In this document: in pieces, positions 4,511 through 7,955 of the stretch
Layout: each line of letters starts with the position of its first letter
Numbering within the stretch: position 1 is the first letter of the stretch
Program-made: the position numbers and the translations under genes
Assembly (NCBI GenBank): GCA_903924005.1
Contig: CAIXZV010000439.1
Coordinates: forward strand, 1 to 7,955
Source: an uncultured Chloroflexota bacterium
GTDB taxonomy: Bacteria > Chloroflexota > Limnocylindria > Limnocylindrales > CSP1-4
DNA length: 7,955 bases
Direction: 5' to 3'
The notes under the pieces: model-generated
What the model saw: the letters and a program-made list of their open reading frames with translations, nothing else
Told to the model about the DNA's origin: nothing
Database searches by the model: none

Positions 4511-5656
4511 TCAGGGCGTTGCGTTGCGCTCCGCGGGTCCGACCGACGCGAGGCGGGCTTCCTGACCCAGAAACGATCCAAGCGCCCTCACCGCACTGCC
4601 AAGGCCATCGATCGGCACCGTGCAGGCGGGGTCAAACAGTCCGGGAGCCACGGTGACCTCGCGGGCGCGGTTCGTCCGGCTCCACGTGCCAACCACCTCG
4701 CCGTCAACGACGACTGTCGGCCGGAACACCCCGTTGCCACCGGGGACGATGCGGTTGGCATGTTCCGGCGCCAGGACCGCCGAGCGATCGCCGTAGCCGA
4801 GCAGGTACTCGTCGAAGCCCGGCAGCAGGAGCACCTGCGCCATTGCCGGCCGCGTGCCCCCGGCCGTGCGCTCGAGGACCTCCGGGTCAAGATGCTGGGC
4901 CGTGCCGCCGATCTCGATGGTGGCGAGCGCTCCGCCGCAGATGGCCCGTCCCCGTCGCGCTTCGCCAAGGGGGATGCCCGCCCACCGGGCGAGGTCCGCA
5001 TCGCTCGCGGGCCCGTGGGATTGCAGGTAGCGGAGGGCGAGCCGGCCGAGGGCCTCGTCGCGGTGAAGCGCAGGCGGGATCGGAACCCATTCCTCGAGCA
5101 GCGCGAACGTCTGGCCCCGCCCGTGCGTGGAGCCCATGACCAGCGTCCCCGAGAGCGCGAGGTGAAACAGCAGGTGGTAGCCCCGCTGCCCGTCGGTGGC
5201 AACCCCGGCCGCGCGGATGCCGGCCAGGACGTCGTCGCGGGGCAGGGCGCGCCCCCCGGCAAGCGCCCCTCGCACAGCCGCATCGGCGCGCTGCAAGTCT
5301 GCGGGCGTGATCCCGAGCGCACGTCGACGGGACGTCGTGGCGCTGATCTGGCGCGGACCCGTCAGCGAGAGGAGCCAGGCGAGGTCCTCGGCGGCGACGA
5401 GGTGCAGCGTGCCACGCAATGGCCAGGAGCGGACGACCAATCCCGCATCGAGCGCGGAATCCACCGCAGCCTCCGTGGAGCCGTATGTGCGCAGAGCGAG
5501 CGACCATTTCGCGCCGGGAAGGTCCTGTGCCTGGACGGCCAGCATCCAGCGGGCGGCGTCCACGGGTGACGCCAATCGAGTGGCGCCGAGGTGATGGGAC
5601 GCGAGTCGCATCGCTGCAATCCGGTTGCGGTCCGAGCGCGGTGCGGGCGTTGCCAT
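4511..5656 (-). CDS. Winged-helix DNA-binding protein, HTH_42/AlkZ-like family
   Basis: A 381-residue protein of the family that includes the AlkZ DNA glycosylases and many uncharacterised winged-helix proteins. Family signs: AVQAQ at 40-44, whose Q42-x-Q44 corresponds to the QxQ catalytic motif described for AlkZ; SWPLRGTLHLV at 77-87; and LLLPGFDEYLLGYGDRS in the C-terminal half. AlkZ enzymes excise bases at interstrand crosslinks or alkylated bases; that this protein does so is inference from the motif. ATG 5656 is chosen over the open frame that continues to 5833 because MATPAPRSDRNRIAAMRL is a typical family beginning, GGAGGGGG lies 11 bases upstream, and the longer frame would overlap the AlgJ-like gene by over 100 bases. 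The 70-base gap to that gene suggests possible co-transcription without a functional link. Confidence 0.87.
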   Translation of the reverse strand: MATPAPRSDRNRIAAMRLASHHLGATRLASPVDAARWMLAVQAQDLPGAKWSLALRTYGSTEAAVDSALDAGLVVRSWPLRGTLHLVAAEDLAWLLSLTGPRQISATTSRRRALGITPADLQRADAAVRGALAGGRALPRDDVLAGIRAAGVATDGQRGYHLLFHLALSGTLVMGSTHGRGQTFALLEEWVPIPPALHRDEALGRLALRYLQSHGPASDADLARWAGIPLGEARRGRAICGGALATIEIGGTAQHLDPEVLERTAGGTRPAMAQVLLLPGFDEYLLGYGDRSAVLAPEHANRIVPGGNGVFRPTVVVDGEVVGTWSRTNRAREVTVAPGLFDPACTVPIDGLGSAVRALGSFLGQEARLASVGPAERNATP

Positions 5657-5667
5657 CGCACAAGTAT

Positions 5668-5675
5668 CCCCCTCC
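5668..5675 (-). promoter_or_regulatory. Ribosome binding site of the AlkZ-like gene
   Basis: GGAGGGGG on the minus strand lies 11 bases before the ATG at 5656. The spacing is somewhat long but workable, and it decides the start within a frame that stays open much further upstream. Confidence 0.55.
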
Positions 5676-5726
5676 GGACGGGCTGGCGGCCCCGGTGCCA
5701 CCTGCTTCCCTGAGCGACGGCACGGA

Positions 5727-6944
5727 TCACCGGTCAGCGGACGGGCCGACGAAGGGCAGTACGAACGCTGCAGGATCCGCCGAGTAAAACGCCCGCTCGA
5801 CCTGCTCGACGATGACAGTGTCGAAGTGCCCAAGCTCGGCTGCGATCTCTGGGTGCGCCTTGATGTCCTGCCCGTGCACCCACGTGCTTGAGGCGAAGAA
5901 CGGCGTGATCAAGTTGCGCTGGATATCGAAGAAGCTGTCGTAGATCACCAGCGTGCGGCCCGGGATGAGCGTGTCCGAGCCCGATGACCTGTACTCGAGA
6001 ACCGCCTTCGATGCACTGAGTTTCTCGCGGATCGGGATGGTCCGCTCCTCAACGGAGGTCCCGGGGCGCACGAGATAACGCGTCATCGCCTCGGTGCGAG
6101 ACAAGCCAAGCAGGCTTGTAAGGTCCAGGACGCGGAGCGTGGTTCCGTTTTTCTGCACATCGACGTCGCGCCAGATGCCCATCTGGAGCGACTCAACCAG
6201 GGCCTTGACCACGGGCAGGGCGCCTTCCGGCTTCCAGTGCGAATCCTGGGGGAAGTAGACGGGGTCACCGGCCGCGGCTGCATCCCGGGCTGCCGCCACC
6301 GGCCCCCAGGCGTCCACAGCCCAGGGGCGACTCGCGATCCCGGCGCGCATGGCCGGTCGCTGCGTGTCCGTGCACGTTGATCCGGGCGGTGAGACGTTCC
6401 TGGCCATCTCCGGATAGATGGTCCGCTTGTCCGGCGTGATGACGAGGCGCAACTGCTGACCGTTGGCAGCGAGAGCAGCCTGGACCGCGTCCAGCGAAGC
6501 GAGTTGGTCCTTGGCGCTCCTGCGGCAGCTCTTGGGTGTATCGGCGCGAAGGAAGAGCCAGCGCTCCATGCCAACAAGCACGGCAGGGTTGGTTGAGCGG
6601 CCAAGAAGGTCGAAGAACACCGTCGCCCGCGCTGCGACGGCAGGTGGCTTCACCACGAGGTTGTCGGCCAGATACCGGTTGACCAACCCGTACCAGGCTG
6701 GATCGCCAAGGTTCTCAACGGTCATCGTTGGCGCCGCCACCAGCGTGCGGTTCTCCGTGGCGGCTGGGCGGGCGCCCGAGAGAAACAGCAGGCCCGGGAT
6801 GGCTAGGCCGATGACGAACGCAACCCCCACCAGACCGTCGAACACGCGCCGACGGGGGCCTGAAACCACGCCCCTGGTGCTGGCCGGCCCGGCAGAGGCC
6901 GTGGACTCCGCCCGCAGAGGGCTCGGATCACGCAGTTCAGTCAT
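5727..6944 (-). CDS. AlgJ/AlgX-like SGNH protein, polysaccharide O-acetylation
   Basis: A 405-residue protein with a basic, disordered N-terminus (1-33), one membrane helix at about 35-57 and a long extracytoplasmic part, so it should be a type II membrane-anchored protein. Family marks: ATENRTL (62-68), GMERWLFLRAD (125-135), QDSHWKPEGA (233-242, giving the D234-x-H236 pair) and VIYDSFFD (333-340, candidate nucleophile S337). The DxH and GDS-like Ser form the catalytic triad in AlgJ/AlgX, which O-acetylate alginate and related polymers; the exact substrate here is unknown. It follows the MBOAT gene by 13 bases in the same direction, the usual acyl-transfer pair. No Shine-Dalgarno precedes ATG 6944, so translation may be coupled to the upstream gene. 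The catalytic residues look intact. Confidence 0.87.
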   Translation of the reverse strand: MTELRDPSPLRAESTASAGPASTRGVVSGPRRRVFDGLVGVAFVIGLAIPGLLFLSGARPAATENRTLVAAPTMTVENLGDPAWYGLVNRYLADNLVVKPPAVAARATVFFDLLGRSTNPAVLVGMERWLFLRADTPKSCRRSAKDQLASLDAVQAALAANGQQLRLVITPDKRTIYPEMARNVSPPGSTCTDTQRPAMRAGIASRPWAVDAWGPVAAARDAAAAGDPVYFPQDSHWKPEGALPVVKALVESLQMGIWRDVDVQKNGTTLRVLDLTSLLGLSRTEAMTRYLVRPGTSVEERTIPIREKLSASKAVLEYRSSGSDTLIPGRTLVIYDSFFDIQRNLITPFFASSTWVHGQDIKAHPEIAAELGHFDTVIVEQVERAFYSADPAAFVLPFVGPSADR

Positions 6945-6957
6945 CAGGAGTTCAACG

Positions 6958-7955
6958 CTAGAACTGGAAGTAGAGGAACGGGCTGAAGCCGCTGGCGAGC
7001 ACGAGGACCAGCGACGCCGGGAGAACCAGTCCCACCATCGCCAAGCGGAGCGCCCAGCCAGCCGGCGTCCGCGGAACCTCGAGTCGATCGCCCGTCACCC
7101 ACGTCCTGGGAATGAGCACCGAACAGATCCCGAAGATGAGCAGGAAGACGGTCATTGGATCCAGTGTCGCGGCAACGGCGCCCGGCAGGGCCAGACCGGG
7201 TCGCAGGAGCGCCCGCATGAAGCCGAGGGCATAGCCGAGGCTCGGGGAGCGGAAGAGGATCCATCCAAAGAGCACGAGGGCGATGGTCCGGGCCTGACCC
7301 AGCAGGTCGCGACGAGGCGGCTGGCTCCGCCCGATCCCAGCGATCCGCTCTGCCAGTAGCAGCGCGCCGTGGTAAGCGCCCCAGAGGACGAAGGTCCACT
7401 GCGCCCCATGCCACAGGCCGGTCACCAAGAACACAATGATGAGGTTCCGGTACATCTGGAAGGCCGTTCCCCGATTGCCGCCAAGGGATATGTACAAATA
7501 GTCGCGGAACCAGCGCGAGAGTGACATGTGCCAGCGCCGCCAGAACTCGGTCACCGAACGCGACGAATACGGCCGGTCGAAGTTCTCGGGCAGGCGGATT
7601 CCAAACATCTGGGCGATCCCGAGGGCCATGTCGGAATACCCGCTGAAGTCGAAGTAGAGCTGCACCGCGTAGGCGATGACACCCAGCGCGGCCACCCCTG
7701 TGGTCAGCTGCCCCGGGGACGTTGCGAAGACGGCATGGACAACCGGGGCGATCTGGTCCGCAATCAGGACCTTCTTGCCCAGGCCGAGCGAGAAGCGGTA
7801 GACACCGGCTGCGAACGCGGCGGACGTCTCACGCCGGGAGACCAGTTGGTCGCGGATCTCGTGGAAGCGCACGATTGGCCCGGCGACCAGCTGCGGGAAG
7901 AAGGTGATGTAGAGCGCGAAGTCCACACGCGAGGCGAGATGGCGCGCGGTGCCCC
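6958..7955 (-). CDS. MBOAT-family membrane O-acyltransferase, AlgI-like (N-terminus outside window)
   Basis: The frame is open to the right edge, leaving about 331 C-terminal residues of a protein normally about 450-500 long. Recognisable blocks: FFPQLVAGPIVR near 7900, LYFDFSGYSDMALG near 7640, FWRRWHMSLSRWFRDYLYIS near 7520, and GLWHGAQWTFVLWG near 7400. The last contains the conserved MBOAT histidine (codon 7410-7408). Several hydrophobic membrane spans follow, to a C-terminus FSPFLYFQF. The codon at 7926 is GTG and a few family-like residues continue upstream of it, so it is an internal valine, not the start. MBOAT proteins of this branch pass acetyl groups across the membrane for polysaccharide acetylation, together with an SGNH partner such as the next gene. 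Family call firm; substrate unknown. Confidence 0.92.
   Translation of the reverse strand, partial: GTARHLASRVDFALYITFFPQLVAGPIVRFHEIRDQLVSRRETSAAFAAGVYRFSLGLGKKVLIADQIAPVVHAVFATSPGQLTTGVAALGVIAYAVQLYFDFSGYSDMALGIAQMFGIRLPENFDRPYSSRSVTEFWRRWHMSLSRWFRDYLYISLGGNRGTAFQMYRNLIIVFLVTGLWHGAQWTFVLWGAYHGALLLAERIAGIGRSQPPRRDLLGQARTIALVLFGWILFRSPSLGYALGFMRALLRPGLALPGAVAATLDPMTVFLLIFGICSVLIPRTWVTGDRLEVPRTPAGWALRLAMVGLVLPASLVLVLASGFSPFLYFQF

Noticed and set aside
4760..5569. Long plus-strand frame of 269 codons opposite the AlkZ-like gene
   Set aside because: It is a shadow of a gene with clear family motifs; its product is Arg/Gly-rich with no domain and no ribosome binding site.
6463..7359. Plus-strand frame of 298 codons across the AlgJ-like and MBOAT genes
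   Set aside because: It crosses the boundary of two well-supported minus-strand genes and encodes low-complexity charged sequence.

Overview
The window is GC-rich (roughly two thirds G+C by eye), uses GTG as well as ATG starts, and has two near-perfect anti-SD matches. This fits a high-GC bacterium of the Actinobacteriota or Chloroflexota kind. No gene here fixes the taxon, so that placement is inference.

Left part (1-3785): a family of AAA ATPases of the AAA_14/DUF4143 type. One is cut by the left edge and reads leftward (1-220). Two complete paralogs read rightward in tandem (692-1945 and 2302-3582). The DNA between them is patterned. Three directly oriented copies of a ~90-118 bp repeat lie at 368-476, 1955-2053 and 3628-3745, so each complete ATPase gene sits between two copies. 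Each copy ends with a sequence like the 3' end of a tRNA-Arg gene (degraded T-loop, acceptor strand, CCA), but no complete tRNA is present. Read on the minus strand, the repeats carry a conserved 29-residue open frame. Separately, degenerate tandem units with an exact 23-bp period precede each of the three ATPase genes (269-337, 595-663, 2202-2270), and a fourth array abuts the last tRNA-like repeat (3735-3774). A 44-codon open frame with coding-like base composition lies before the second full ATPase.

Middle (3786-5656): on the minus strand, a type II toxin-antitoxin pair (Phd/YefM-like antitoxin, then PIN-domain VapC toxin, overlapping by four bases). Upstream of it in the same orientation is a winged-helix protein of the HTH_42/AlkZ-like family with a QxQ motif.

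Right part (5727-7955): also on the minus strand, an MBOAT-family membrane O-acyltransferase (AlgI-like, N-terminus beyond the window) followed 13 bases later by an AlgJ/AlgX-like SGNH protein with one N-terminal membrane anchor. This two-gene arrangement is the usual one for O-acetylation of an exported polysaccharide: the MBOAT moves acetyl groups across the membrane and the SGNH partner transfers them.

The right part is ordinary polysaccharide-modification machinery. The unexplained biology is in the left 3.8 kb: an array of paralogous ATPase genes with two superimposed repeat systems and no recombinase in view.
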